DNA from: Serripes groenlandicus
Taxonomy: Eukaryota > Mollusca > Bivalvia > Cardiida > Cardiidae
Length of the DNA: 64,000 nucleotides
Direction: 5' to 3'
Assembly (NCBI GenBank): GCA_031761405.1
Contig: JASEVX010000001.1
Coordinates: forward strand, 202,944,390-203,008,389
Shown here: piece by piece, positions 20,393-31,914 of the stretch
Layout of the letters: each line of letters opens with the position of its first letter
Numbering within the stretch: position 1 is the stretch's first letter
The notes under the pieces: generated by a model
The model's database searches: none
What the model was told of the DNA's origin: nothing
What the model saw: the letters and a program-made list of their open reading frames with translations, nothing else
Position numbers and translations under genes: made by a program

Positions 20393-20595
20393 AAACACCT
20401 CTGCAGCCGACGACATTTGAAAACAGTGTAACAAAAGGAGAAATTGCTCATGAAGAGCAATTTCTCCATTTGCAACAATGTTTTCAACAATAATATGCAG
20501 TAATGATACTTTTATTTCTAGAGATATTTTATAGTTTTACCTAGATAATTTTAAAGTAGTCTGCTACAGATTTGTTGTATGTGGGAAAGGGTTAA
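20393..20595 (-). mobile_element. MITE-A, left tip missing
   Basis: Begins at AACACCTCTGCAGCCGACG. Hairpin GGAGAAATTGCTCATGAAGAGCAATTTCTCC and GTGGGAAAGGGTTAA are intact. Confidence 0.82.
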
Positions 20596-20677
20596 GTGCT
20601 TATTAAAATACGCAATAATTAAGAATATTTTGCTAAAACCTCTTTTTGTCATCAAGTTTTAGCAACAGTTGCCATTA

Positions 20678-21142
20678 AACCTTTTCCAATTGCAAACGTA
20701 ATTTAGGCGCATCTGTAGTAGACTACACTCCTGAAAACAGGGAATCCGCTGTCGTCGAGTGGTTAGCGTCGGGGATTTCGAAACCGGGTGTCCCGGGTTC
20801 GATCCCCAGTCGCGGCACTACGGTCATGGTGGAGTGCCCTTGGGCAAGGCACATTTTCTAACCTAGTACTGGTTTGTTTACCCAGGGATCATGAATAATT
20901 AAATTTAAATGCGCGCTAAATGACCTTAGCTGTCGATGCGCCGTAAAACAATATACATTCATTCATTCATTCCTGAAAACAGTGTGTGAAAAGAACAAAT
21001 TGCTCATGATAAGAATGTAATATTTTTAACTTTTTTCAATAACTATACTTTCATTCATAGGAGTTTTCAATATACATGCTGTAACCGTTATATTTTTCAA
21101 AGTCATCTACTGCAAATGTGTTGTAAGTGGGAAAGGGTAAAT
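20678..21142 (-). mobile_element. MITE-A split by a SINE
   Basis: Left AAACCTTTTCC...CTGAAAACAG and right CTGAAAACAGTGTG...GTGGGAAAGGGTAA, separated by the SINE at 20741-20970. The duplicated CTGAAAACAG comes from the MITE. Confidence 0.8.
20741..20970 (+). mobile_element. tRNA-derived SINE with 12-bp target duplication
   Basis: tRNA-like head with a B-box-like GGGTTCGATCCCCAG, a body with CCCTTGGGCAAGGCAC, and an (ATTC)n tail. It is flanked by TCCTGAAAACAG at 20729-20740 and 20971-20982, a target-site duplication of the usual length. Confidence 0.85.
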
Positions 21143-21290
21143 CACTCGGAATGTTGACTTTTTCGACACTCAACCAGTACTGGCGCTGATTGTGTGACCA
21201 TGAAGTCCCAAATTTTAACTGCACTCTCGGGTGAATCGAATCCAGAACCTTTGAAATGAAGGGCAGGTCCTCTGCCTCCGAGTCACTGTC
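21126..21290 (-). mobile_element. Probable tRNA-derived SINE
   Basis: On the minus strand: GACTCGGAGGCAGAGGACC, a B-box-like GGTTCTGGATTCGATTCACCC and CCAGTACTGGTTGAGTG. It explains the local reading frame. Confidence 0.55.
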
Positions 21291-23161
21291 TCCGACAAGC
21301 AAATGTTTGTGTGTGACCTTGAATACACTGCTCAGAAGAAATATGAAAGTCTCTGACAAGTAAATGTTTCTGTGTGATCAATTCACTGCTCAGAAGAAAT
21401 ATGACTGTCTCCGACAAGCAAGTGTTTGTGTGTGACCTATTCACTGCTTAGAAGAAATATGAAAGTCTCCGACAAGCCAATGTTTGTGTGTGACCAATTT
21501 GTCTGCTAAGAAGAAACTTGAAAGTCTCTGACAAGCAAATGTTTGTTTAATGTGACCAATTTGACTGCTCACAAAAAAAATGAAGGTCTCTGACAAGCAA
21601 ATGTTTGTGTGTGACCAATTCACTGCTCAGAAGAAATATAAAGGTCTTTGACAAGAGCAAACAAGAGGGCCATGATGGCCCTGGAATCGCTCACCTGATT
21701 TTTTTTTTCACTTTAGCTATATAAGCCCCGCCATCTGGCGGACATAGTTTCCGACCAATCGACTTGGCTTGAAGGAATCTGATAGAGGGTCACCCTAGGA
21801 ACATTTCTACAAAATTATTTGAAAATCGGCCTGACACTTTTGGAGGAGAAGATTTTTTAAGTTTTCACTATAGCCATAAAAGGCAAAATAGCCCCGACCC
21901 CTTGTGGCCATGTTTTTTGACCAATCAACATGGCTTGAAGGAATCTGATAGAGGGTCATCCAAGGAACATTTCTACAAAATTATTTGAAAATCGGCCTGA
22001 CACTTTTGGAGAAGAAGATTTTTTAAGTTTGCACTATAGCTATATAAGGCAAAATAGCCCCGCCCCCCCTGGCGGCCATGTTTTTCGACCAATCAACATG
22101 GCTTCAAGGAATCTGATAGAGAGTCACCCAAGGAACATTTCTACAAAATAAGTTCAAAATCTGCAAACCAATTTGGGAGGAGAAGAATTTTGAAGTTTTT
22201 TTCGTTTCGTTGCCATGGAAACCAGAATTCTGCATGGATCCCAATAAATTGAAGGAATTCTGGTGAGGTCATTGAGAGGATGCTTTCTGTGAAGTTTCAT
22301 CCCAATTGACCCACTGGTTACTGAGGAGAAGATGTTGAAGATTTTTTAAGTTTTCACTATAACCATAAAAGGCAAAATAGCCCCGCCCCCTGGCGGCCAT
22401 GTTTTTCAACCAATCAACATGGCTTGAAGGAATCTGATAGAGGGTTACCCAAGGAACATTTCTACAAAATAATTTGAAAATCGGCCTGACACTTTCGGAG
22501 GAGAAGATTTTTTAAGAATTTTGAAGTTTTTTTCATTTCGTTGCCATGGAAACCAGAATTCTGCATGGATCCCAAAAATTTTAAGGAATTCTGGTGAGGC
22601 CATTGAGAGGATGCTTTCTGTGAAGTTTCATCCCAGTTGACCCACCGGTTACAGAGGAGAAAATGTTGACGGACGACGACCGACGGACAACGGACGCCGG
22701 ACATAGGGCGATCACAATAACTCACCCTGAGCACTTCGTGCACAGGTGAGCTAAAAATGAAGGTCTCTGACAAGCAAATGTTTGTGTGTGACCAATTCAC
22801 TGCTCAGAAGAAATATAAAGGTCTCTGACAAGAGCAAATGTTTGTGTGTGACCTTTTCACTGCTCAGAAGAAATATGAAGGTCTCTGACAAGCAAATGTT
22901 TGTGTTTTACCAATTTGACTGCTCAGAAGAAATATGAAGGTGTCTGACAAGCAAATGTTTGTGCGTGACCAATTCACTGCTCAGAAGAAATATGAAAGTC
23001 TCCAACAAGCAAGTGTTTGTGTGTGACCAATTCACTGTTCATAAGAAATATGAAAGTCTCTGACAAGCAAATGTTTTTGTGTGACCTATTCACTGTTCAT
23101 AAGCAATATGACTGTCTCCCAAAATCTAATGTTTGTGTGTGACCAATTCACTGTTCAGAAG
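21286..23161. repeat. 58-bp minisatellite, interrupted
   Basis: About 13-14 units of roughly 58 bp (GAAGAAATATGAAGGTCTCT, GACAAGCAAATGTTTGTGTG, TGACCAATTCACTGCTCA), with a pearl-like element inserted at 21661-22757. Some units are longer or shorter by a few bases. Reading frames within are artefacts. It ends about 200 bp from the LNX linker exon. Confidence 0.9.
21661..22757 (+). mobile_element. Pearl-like element inserted in the 58-bp minisatellite
   Basis: Same family as 14992-16091. Head ACAAGAGGGCCATGATGGCCCT, five core units, TTGACGGACGACGACCGACGG, GAGCACTTCGTGCACAGGTGAGCTAAAAA. Minisatellite units lie on both sides, so the ends are well defined. Confidence 0.87.
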
Positions 23162-23364
23162 AAATATGATGTCAAATGTCTATCACTTGAAAATAAAATA
23201 GGCTCCGGAAAAACCTGTTCAACATTTGGGCACGTGCAACAAGTGTTTGCATGTACGATCAGATCACCCAGAACAACGGTAAAGAAACTTTCAAGAAACA
23301 TATCACATAATGATTTGATAGCATATATAATATATACTATGTACAGACAGATCTTCACTTTCAC

Positions 23365-23527
23365 CTGACATGAAAATTGCAACGATTGTTGGGTTATAGG
23401 ACAAAGAGGCTGAACGAGTCTGTCCATGAGTAACACTCCAGTTTGTATAATCTGACCAGTGTAAGTTAAGATCAGGTTGCACAGTCTGCTCCTTCTTATC
23501 AGAATCTACACTGGTTGACACAAGCTT
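23365..23527 (-). CDS. LNX: LNX-like gene, linker exon before PDZ1
   Basis: Predicted exon of 163 nt (54 codons plus one base) between an acceptor ending gttttag and a CAG|GTGAAA donor on the minus strand. The product is polar and carries no domain. It includes NWSVTHGQTRSASLSYNPTI. LNX proteins have a poorly conserved linker here, with an NPxY-type Numb-binding motif further upstream; the NPTI here is at best a loose echo of that. The main support is phase: it ends after one base of a codon and joins exactly to the next exon at 17765 (G+GC), leading into KNPVLDGEVSTIEI, where vertebrate LNX1 has a similar DGEITSI stretch just before PDZ1. The acceptor position is less certain than the donor. 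Confidence 0.6.
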
Positions 23528-23715
23528 CTAAAACAAGCTTACATGTTAGTTATATGTGTACTCAATATAGATCATGATCAGACTGAATGGATGCACAGGC
23601 TGTTCATGAACAACAGCTAGTGTCACAAAAGACAATTTGTACCTTTTCCCATGGTAGGGCTCAAAGAAAGCACATAATAGCAACTGCAGGTGATTTGTCT
23701 TGACAAGCAATTACT

Positions 23716-23950
23716 CTAACCCTTTCCCTCATACAGCAATTCTGCAGCAGACGACTTTGAACATATTTTGTCAAAAAATAGAAAATCCCTATAATTGAAT
23801 GGATGACCTATGACTAAAAGTAGAAAACATTGTGGCAAAAGGAGAAATTGCTCGTTCTGAGCAATTTCTTCTTTTGTCACTATGTTTTCAAAAAGCTGTG
23901 TGCTGCAGAGGCGTCAGAAAGCGTCTATATGAGGGAATTTAAGGGGTTAA
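23716..23950 (+). mobile_element. MITE-A, near intact
   Basis: CTAA at left, TTAA at right. Full internal structure, with a small insertion in the right tip (GAGGGAATTTAAGGGGTTAA). Confidence 0.88.
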
Positions 23951-24090
23951 TAAACTAATTAAGCTTTCTAGTCAATTTCCAGTTATTTTTAGAACAAGAT
24001 GTGTCCGTAAGACAGCTCTTGCTTAATCCACAGCTTATTAGTTTAAGCAAATAAGTTGCACACACAACTTTAACCAAAAATTGAAGGAAA

Positions 24091-24867
24091 ACAAGAAAAT
24101 GTGTCCATGGAACACGGATGCCCCGGTTGTTAACTATATTTTAAAACGGACGGACGAACAGTTGGTCCAACATCAAATTGATACAATTTTTTAAACAATG
24201 ATATGTTGATTGTCATTTGTGTGAAGTTTCATAATGATAGGACATCAGGTTCACTAAAATCTAACTTGACCAAAAACTTTAACCTGAGAATGGAATGGAC
24301 GAACAGACAGACGAACAGACGAACGGACGGACGAACAGTTGGTCCAACCTCAAATTGATACAATTTTTTAAACAATGATATGTTGATTGTCATTTGTGTG
24401 AAGTTTCATAATGATAGGACATCAGGTTCACTAAAATCTAACTTGACCAAAAACTTTAACCTGAGAATGGAATGGACGAACAGACAGACGAACAGACGGA
24501 CGAACAGTTGGTCCAACCTCAATTTGATACAATTTTTTAAAGAATGATATGTTAATAGTCATTTGTGTGAAGTTTCATCATGATCGGACATCAGCTTCAC
24601 TAAAATCTAACTTGACCAAAAACTTTAACCTGAGAATGGAATGGACGAACAGACGGATGAACAGTTGGTCCAACCTCAAATTGATACAATTTTTTAAACA
24701 ATGATATGTTGATTGTCATTTGTGTGAAGTTTCATAATGATAGGACATCAGGTTCACTAAAATCTAACTTGACCAAAAACTTTAACCTGAGCGTGACGGA
24801 CGGACGGACGGACTAACAGACCGGAAAACTATATGCCCCTCATACTTCGTATGCCGGGGCATAAAAA
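24091..24867 (+). mobile_element. Pearl-like element (GGGGCATAAAAA tail)
   Basis: Head ACAAGAAAATGTGTCCATGGAACACGGATGCCCC, four core units of about 160-180 bp with GGACGAACAGTTGGTCCAACCTC, then GACGGACGGACGGACTAACAG, hairpin GCCCCTCATACTTCGTATGCCGGGGC and ATAAAAA. Confidence 0.82.
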
Positions 24868-25295
24868 ACCAAGATGTGTTTGTGAAACACTGATCACTGA
24901 TGCCCCCGAATGGCAAATGGCAACATCTAGGTCAAAGGTCAAGGTCGCAAGGTCAAACATTTTGGTACTGACAGAAAGGTCATGTCACAAGGAATACACA
25001 TGTGAAATATGGTAGCCGTACCTGTTATGGTTCAAAAGTAGTGGTCAAGGTTAAAGTTTTTTTCGAGAATGGCAACATCTAGGTCAAAGGTCAAGGTCGC
25101 AAGGTCAAACAATGTTGGTACTGACAGAAAGGTCATGTCACAAGGAATACACATGTGAAATAATGGTAGCCTTACCTTTTATGGTTCAAAAGTAGTGGTC
25201 AAGGTTAAAGTTGTTTTTCGTGCAGACAGACGTGTGCAGACAGACAGGCCTAAAACTAGATGCCCACCGAATCGGTGATTCCGGGGGCATAAAAA
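24868..25295 (+). mobile_element. Pearl-like element head-to-tail with the previous one
   Basis: Head CAAGATGTGTTTGTGAAACACTGA, two core units with AGGTCAAAGGTCAAGGTCGC, GACAGACGTGTGCAGACAGAC, hairpin around ATGCCCACCGAATCGGTGATTCCGGGGGCAT, AAAAAA. It starts at the As that end the upstream element. Confidence 0.8.
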
Positions 25296-25379
25296 ACGGC
25301 CATAATTTACGTTATACACAGGAAACAGTTATCTAACTTGACTTTTCACATAGCTGTAATGGTTTGAAAGCTTTGTAAA

Positions 25380-26402
25380 ACAAGAGGCCCATGAGGGCCT
25401 ATGCTCTACTGGTATGGTTCTTTGGTCATTTTCAATCCAGAGCATGTATGTATGGTGAAGATCGGATAGTAAATGGAGGCTCTTTTGTGTTCACAAGCTG
25501 TATTATAGCAATTTTTACAATTTCATGGGCCATAATCCAGTCTTGCATGGGCGGATCTAGCTGGTTTTCAAAAGGAACCAAGCTCTCATCAATATTTAAC
25601 TACTATCTAAGTTTGGTGAAGATCAGATAGTAAATGGAGCCTCTATTGTGTTCACATGCTCTTTTATAGCAATTTGGACAATTTCAACGGCCATAATCCA
25701 GTCTTGCATGGGCGGATCTGGCTGGTTTACGAAAGGAACCGAGCTCTCATGGATATCTTACTACTGTATAAGTTTGGTTGAGATACAATCAAAAGTGAAG
25801 ACTGTATCGTGTTAACAAGCTCTTTTATAGCAATTTTGACCATTTCAAGGGCCATAATCCAATCGAGCATGGGCGGATCTGGCTGGTTTTCGAAAGGAAC
25901 CGAGCTCTCATAGATATCTAACTACTGTAAAAGTTTGGTTGAGATACAATCAAAAGTGAAGACTGTATCGTGTTAACAAGCTCTTTTATAGCAATTTTGA
26001 CCATTTCAAGGGCCATAATCCAGTCATGCATGGGCGGGTCTGGCTGGTTTTCGAAAGGAACCGAGCTCTCATGGATATCTAACTACTGTATAAGTTTGGT
26101 TGAGATACAATCAAAAGTGAAGACTGTATTGTGTTAACAAGCTCTTTTATAGCAATTTTGACCATTTCAAGGGCCATAATCCAGTCATGCATGGGCGGAT
26201 CTGGCTGGTTTTCGAAAGGAACCGAGCTCTCATGGATATCTAACTACTGTATAAGTTTGGTTGAGATACAATCAAAAGTGAAGACTGTATCGTGTTAACA
26301 AGAAATTGTTTACGGACGGACGGACGCACGCACACACGCACGGACGACGGACAAATCGCCACGACATAAGCCCTTCTGGCCTTTGGCCAGTAGAGCTAAA
26401 AA
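25380..26402 (+). mobile_element. Pearl-like element, complete
   Basis: Same family as 13864-14646. Head ACAAGAGGCCCATGAGGGCCT, six core units, GGACGGACGGACGCACGCACACACG, hairpin CTTCTGGCCTTTGGCCAG, tail AGAGCTAAAAAA. Confidence 0.87.
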
Positions 26403-26559
26403 AGTTTCAATGCAATAATCTAGTAGTAATTTTACTGAGCTATCGTGTCGTATATGTACTTGCATGCAAATTTCTTATAACCAATGTGTGACACCGCCGT
26501 GAGGGCGAGATCATAGCTCTCATATTCATTATAAGTCACACTAAAAATTGTTGATTTTC

Positions 26560-26790
26560 ATATTCAAAATTTTTGCCATTCCTACATACAAAAAATCTGC
26601 AGCAGACAAGTTTGAAAACTGTGGTCTTGCTCCAATATGATAAGGAATGCTAATAAAAGCACAATTTTAGAATACAGCATTATGATCAATTTCTCCTTAA
26701 CAAACGTTTCTTTCTTCAAAAGTTATCTGCTTAAAATGCACCAAAATGTGTCTGCAACTTGTTTATTCCATCTGCTGATCTGCTGATGAG
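26560..26790 (+). mobile_element. Decayed MITE-A
   Basis: CATACAAAAAATCTGCAGCAGACAAG at left and ATTATGATCAATTTCTCC centre. Ends are lost. Confidence 0.5.
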
Positions 26791-26883
26791 GACTTACAAA
26801 TTTGAATTATACTAAGGGCCTGAGTCTGAGCAGTTAAATCGCACAAATTGCCTTAAATATTTAAATATTTTGAAGTCAAAGAG

Positions 26884-27381
26884 CAATAAACGTTTTCTCA
26901 CATACAATAATTCTGCAGCAGACAACTCTGAAAACATCTAGGTAAAAACACAGAAAATATGTAAAATAATAGAAGTAGAGGACATGGTCCTGTTTAGTCC
27001 GAGTCCTATAAAAGTTTAATTTAATTATTTTATAATTGAAAATATAATGTAGCAAAAGGACAACTTGCTCATTATGGGCAATTAACTTCTCATTCTGCCT
27101 CAATTAACATTTTCATAATGTCTGCTGCAGAGGATGTGGGAAGTGGTTAACCTTTTCCCTCATATAGACACTTTCTGACGCCTCTGCAGCAGACGGCTTT
27201 TTGAAAACATAGTAACAAAAGAAGAAATTGCACAAAACGTGCAATTTCTCCTTTTGTTACAATGTTTTCCATTTTTAGTCATAGGTTATATATCCATTCC
27301 ATTCTAGAGATTTTCTTTTTTTTGACAAAATATGTTCAAAAGTCGTCTGCTGCAGAATTGTCATATGAGGGAAGTGGTTAA
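26884..27381. mobile_element. Two MITE-A copies joined through one TTAA
   Basis: An older copy (about 26884-27150) and a younger minus-orientation copy (27147-27381) share the TTAA at 27147-27150. The younger has full tips (one variant base in GGGAAGTGG) and a complete hairpin. Confidence 0.85.
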
Positions 27382-27674
27382 TTTGCATCAAATATAAAAT
27401 ATTGTTCACTTCTTTTTTTCAATTTTTATAAATGTTTTCCACAAACAGACTTATTTAGAAAACATTATTTTTTTCAAAAGTGTATGCTGCACATTTGTTT
27501 TATGTGGGAATGGATAAAAGTGTCATTACATGTAGCATTCTCCTTTTTTCTCTCAAATTGCATCCAAAATAATCTGTCTTTGTAACCAGTTTAAGTACCT
27601 AATCGGACACCTCAATTTGAAGGTCTTCTTCCTCATCCTAAACTCTCTCCCACATGCAGAGGTAATTTGGTGTG

Positions 27675-28324
27675 TTAACCCTTTACCGCATACAGACGCT
27701 TTCAGACGCCTCTGCAGCAGACGACTTTTGTAAACATTGTGGCAAAGGTGAAATTGCTCATGATCACCATTTGCCACAAAGTTTAAAACTCTATTTAAAA
27801 ATTAAACTGTCATTAATATTAAGTTATGTGTCACATTTTGAATAAGACATTTTCAAAGTCGTCATCTACAGATTTTTTGTATGTAGGAAACAGTTAACAG
27901 CAGACTAATTTTGAAAACTTTATTGCAAAAAGCAAGATGAACTAGAACTTAACTTAATAATTAAAAGGGTCATAACTCTGTAAAATAATATGCAATTGTA
28001 ACCCCTTTAGGATATGCACATTTCCTCTTGGAATAGAAGCTTCATGTAAAATTTTATTGAATTCCACCCAGTGGTTTGTAAGAAATAGGCCGGACAAAAT
28101 ATGGCTTCCGGCCAACCGACCAACAGACAGACAGACTGTGAGCCCGACACAGTGACTCCTATATACCCCCTCTTCTTCGAAGGGGGTATAACAATTTCTT
28201 CTTATGCGGGAATGTTTTTAACACTATTCAATAACCAATCTTCGAATTGCGATATGTGTGGGTGCCTTTAAGTTTATAATGTAATGTCTTCTGTAGATTT
28301 TATTGTATGTTGGAAAAGGTTAAT
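27675..28324. mobile_element. MITE-A copies, the second split by a pearl-like element
   Basis: Copy 27675-27897 (TTAACCCTTTACCGC...GTAGGAAACAGTTAA). A second begins in the shared TTAA (27894), is interrupted at 27932-28192, and resumes as CAATTTCTTCTTATGC...TTGGAAAAGGTTAA to 28324. Confidence 0.72.
27932..28192 (+). mobile_element. Short pearl-like element (GGGGGTATAA tail)
   Basis: One core unit (AGGATATGCACATTTCCTCTTGG...CCACCCAGTGGTTTGTAAGAAATAGG), CAACAGACAGACAGACTG, and hairpin TACCCCCTCTTCTTCGAAGGGGGTA. The same family as 40745-41142. Confidence 0.75.
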
Positions 28325-28389
28325 TTGCGTCACAAATGTCACAGGAAATTGACCTTCTGTATTATTGTTATCACCAAGATCTATAACAG

Positions 28390-28556
28390 AACAGCGACGG
28401 TAGTGTAGTGGTATTGTGTCCACCTTTGGTGCGGGAGGTCATGGGTTTGATCCCCGGTTGGGTCATACCAAAAGACTTTAACAAGCACGCTGCAAGCGAA
28501 CGCCAACACTCGTCTGCTTTTTGTCAGTCGATAAAGGGGCATTACTTTATAATTAT
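28390..28556 (+). mobile_element. tRNA-derived SINE, truncated
   Basis: GACGGTAGTGTAGTGGTATTGTGTCC, GGGTTTGATCCCCGG, GGTCATACCAAAAGACTTTAA. A MITE-A begins where the 3-prime part would continue. Confidence 0.75.
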
Positions 28557-28786
28557 TTAACCCTTTCCCTCAAACAAAAATGATTCAGCAGACGACTTTG
28601 AACACAATCTATCAAAAACTAGAAAATCTCTATAATTGAATGGATAACCTATGACTAAAAGTGGAAAACATTGTGGCAAAAGGAGAAATTGCTCGTTTTG
28701 AGCAATTTCTTCTTTTGTCACTATGTTTTCAAAAAGCCGTCTGCTACAGAGGCGTCAAAAAGCGTCATTATGAGAGAAAGGGTTAA
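28557..28786 (+). mobile_element. MITE-A, intact, at a SINE end
   Basis: TTAA at both ends, CCCTTTCCC and GAGAAAGGG tips, full hairpin. It abuts the 3-prime part of the SINE at 28390-28556. Confidence 0.9.
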
Positions 28787-29445
28787 GCAATATATAGTTA
28801 TGTGCCTTGGTATATATATGATTGTTCCTAGTAACATGTGTACCAAGTTTCATTTTAAGTTTTGTAACGACGCATGGCTTTTTAGCAAAAGCTGATTACA
28901 CTAACATGTTTCTTAATTGGTCGTAATTACAATTTTAACTTCAAAACCTCCGAAAGTCAATTTTTGTGTAACATTTGAGCCATTAACTCTTACCAAACTT
29001 GATGAGTTTTCTCCAATTTGACCTTTGAACTTTATAAAACTTATTTGGGACCTTCTGAATTTTGTCATTGTATTTGCAATACATTAATACCAATGAGTAA
29101 CATTACAAATATTTCTAAAACAAAAATATCTGTTCATAAATGAGGAAATGAAATCTAGAAAAAAACCTGGCTTTAATCAATGGTCTAAATGAATTTGGGC
29201 AATAAATGAATATAAAATCTAGAAAATGAACATAAGAATCCTTTGATTCTCAAAATTGGTTAAACTTGACTACAAAAAGATAAAAGACTGCAAAAATAAA
29301 TAAAATTAAAGCTTTTCCTTGTGTTTTGGAATGTCATTTGCACACAAACATCGAGTCTAGGAGTATTTAGTCAATTCCTTATAATATTATCTTATGGCTG
29401 ATAAAATTTGTCAATTACAAATAAATATTTTATAAACTCTTTAGA
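28787..29445. other. AT-rich stretch without recognised features
   Basis: Some GACC-containing words hint at an old pearl core near 29020. No exon with good splice sites and no repeat structure was seen on either strand. Confidence 0.5.
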
Positions 29446-29652
29446 CGTTTGCCCTTTCTCACATAGACGAGTTCTGATGCATCCGCAGCTGAAGACTTTT
29501 AAAAAGATTGAGACAAAAGAAATTGTTCAAAATGAGCAATTTCTCCATTTTCCACCATGTCTTCAACTCTATTCACTAATTAAACTATGTGAAATTCATA
29601 GTCGAGACGATTTCAAAGTCGTCTGCAGTAGATTTGTTGTATGTGGGAAAGG
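29446..29652 (-). mobile_element. MITE-A, older
   Basis: GCCCTTTCTCACATAGACG at left, CAAAATGAGCAATTTCTCC hairpin and GTCTGCAGTAGATTTG...GTGGGAAAGGAAG at right. Confidence 0.75.
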
Positions 29653-29848
29653 AAGTTATATGATCAACCGGCAGACGTTAGGGATAATATAACGGGACAT
29701 AATTACACAGCTAATGAAACAAAAATAATTGAGTATCCATCCAAGAAATGAGGAAATTAACACCCTGAAGAAAATTGAACTAAATTTTTCCAAATAAAAT
29801 TCTTTGTACATTTTTTTCCTTTCCGTTTTTGTCAGTTGAAAGAATTTC

Positions 29849-30061
29849 TTAACCCTTTCCCTCATACGACAATTCTGCAGCAGACGACTTTCAACATATT
29901 TTGTCAAAACATAGAATATCTCTATAATTTAATGGATAACCTAAATGACTAAAAGTGGAAAACATTGTGGCAAAAGAAGAAATTGCTTGTTTTGATGTTT
30001 TCAAAAAGCCGTCTGCTGCAGAGGCATCAAAAAGCTTTTTCCTATTGTGGACATAGTTTAA
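29849..30061 (+). mobile_element. MITE-A with internal and right-tip losses
   Basis: TTAA and full left tip. Part of the central hairpin loop is deleted (GAAATTGCTTG then TTTTGATG), and the right tip is reduced to CATAGTTTAA. Confidence 0.85.
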
Positions 30062-30139
30062 CACATCCATCCTTACCAAGCTCTTTGATTTCAATCAGGT
30101 TTTTCATGATTTGAAATGAAAAACTCCAGATCGTGAAAT

Positions 30140-30725
30140 TAAAAATCGGAGGAGATGATTTTTTAAGTTTTCACTTATCTAGCCATATAAGGCAAAATAG
30201 CCCCGCACCCCTGGCGGCCATGTTTTTCGACCAATCAACATGGCTTGAAGGAATCTGATAGAGGGTCATCCAAGGAACATTTCTACAAAATTATTTGAAA
30301 ATAGGCCTGACACTTTCAGGAGAAGATTTTTAAAGTTTTCACTATAGCCATATAAGGCAAAATAGCCCCGCCCCACCCTGGCAGCCATGTTTTTCGACCA
30401 ATCAACATGGCTTGAAGGAATCTGATAGAGGGTCATCCAAGGAACAATTCTACAAAATGATTTAAAAACCTGCTAACCAGTTTGGGAGAAGAAGAATTTT
30501 GAAGGTTTTTTCATTTCGTTGCCATGGAAACCAGAATTCTGCATGGATCCCAAAAATTTGAAGGAAATCCGGTATGGTCATTGAGAGGATACTTTCTGTG
30601 AAGTTTCATCCCAATTGACCCACTGGTTACTGAGGAGAAGAAGTTGCCGGACGCCGGACGATGGACGACGCACGCCGGACAAAAGGCGATCACAATAACT
30701 CACGCAAAGCTCAGGTGAGCTAAAA
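30140..30725 (+). mobile_element. Pearl-like element, head missing
   Basis: Starts inside a core unit, has about three units, GCCGGACGCCGGACGATGGACGACGCACGCC, and tail GCTCAGGTGAGCTAAAAA. Confidence 0.8.
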
Positions 30726-30735
30726 AGAAAGAAAA

Positions 30736-31759
30736 ACAAGATGTGTTTGTGAAACACTGATGCCCCCCAATGGCAACATCTAGGTCAAAGGTCAAGGTCG
30801 CCAGGTCAAAAATGTTGGTACTGACAGAAAGGTCATGTCACAAGGAATACACATGTGAAATATGGTAGCCGTACCTGTTATGGTTCAAAAGTAGTGGTCA
30901 AGGTTAAAGTTTTTTTTTGAGAATGGCAACATCTAGGTCAAAGGTCAAGGTCGCAATGTGAAACATTTTGGTACTGACAGAAAGGTCATGTCACAAGATA
31001 TACACATGTGAAATATGGTAGCCTTACCTGTTATGGTTCAAAAGTAGTGGGGAAGGTTAAAAAAAAATTGAGAATGGCAACATCTAGGTCAAAGGTCAAG
31101 GTCAAAAATGTTGGTACTGACAGAAAGGTCATGTCACAAGGAATACACATGTGAAATATGGTAGCCGTATCTGTTATGGTTCAAAAGTAATGGCCAAGGT
31201 TAATTTTTTTTTCGAGAATGGCAACATCTAGGTCAAAGGTCAAGGTCGCAATGTCAAAAATGTTGGTACTGACAGAAAGGTCATGTCACAAGGAATACAC
31301 ATGTGAAATATGGTAGCCGTACCTGTTATGGTTCAAAAGTAATGGCCAAGGTTAATTTTTTTTTCGAGAATGGCAACATCTAGGTCAAAGGTCAAGGTCG
31401 CAAGGTCAAACATTTTGGTACTGACAGAAAGGTAATGTCACAAGGAATACACATGTGAAATATGGTAGCCGTACCTGTTATGGTTCAAAAGTAGTGGTCA
31501 AGGTTAAAGTTTTTTTCGTGCAGACAGGCCAAAAACTACATCTAGGTCAAAGGTCAAGGTCGCAAGGTCAAAAATGTTGGTACTGACAGAAAGGTCATGT
31601 CACAAGGAATACACATGTGAAATATGGCAGCCGTACCTGTTATGGTTCAAAAGTTGTGGTCAAGGTTAAAGTTTTTTTTGTGCAGACAGACAGACCAACA
31701 GACAGACAGGCCAAAAACTATATGCCCCCCGAATCGGAGATTCCGCGGGGGCATAAAAA
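30736..31759 (+). mobile_element. Pearl-like element (AAGATGTGTTTGTGAAACAC type)
   Basis: Head ACAAGATGTGTTTGTGAAACACTGATGCCCCCC, six to seven core units of about 150 bp with AGGTCAAAGGTCAAGGTCGC and GGTACTGACAGAAAGGTCATG, GACAGACAGACCAACAGACAG, tail GCGGGGGCATAAAAAT. A partial second microsatellite near 31525 suggests fusion of two elements. Confidence 0.83.
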
Positions 31760-31914
31760 TGCTTTGAATACAAAATTTATTTATTTTGCATTATTTTGGC
31801 CATATCTGATGCATATTTGGTGAATGTTTAAAAGGGTTACTCAGCCAATTTCCTGTCATGTTATTTTTACACATTCTTTCAATTTGATTAGGATGTGCGC
31901 AAGACAGAGAGCAA

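Noticed and set aside
21051..21359. 102-codon minus-strand frame with an acidic segment
   Set aside because: Overlaps a probable tRNA-derived SINE and minisatellite units; B-box-like GGTTCTGGATTCGATTC explains it better.
26425..26545. Possible minus-strand exon with CTCGCCCTCACGGCGGTGTCAC
   Set aside because: Open in one frame and with an acceptor-like TTTTTAG, but the phase does not fit the neighbouring LNX exons and the donor is weak.
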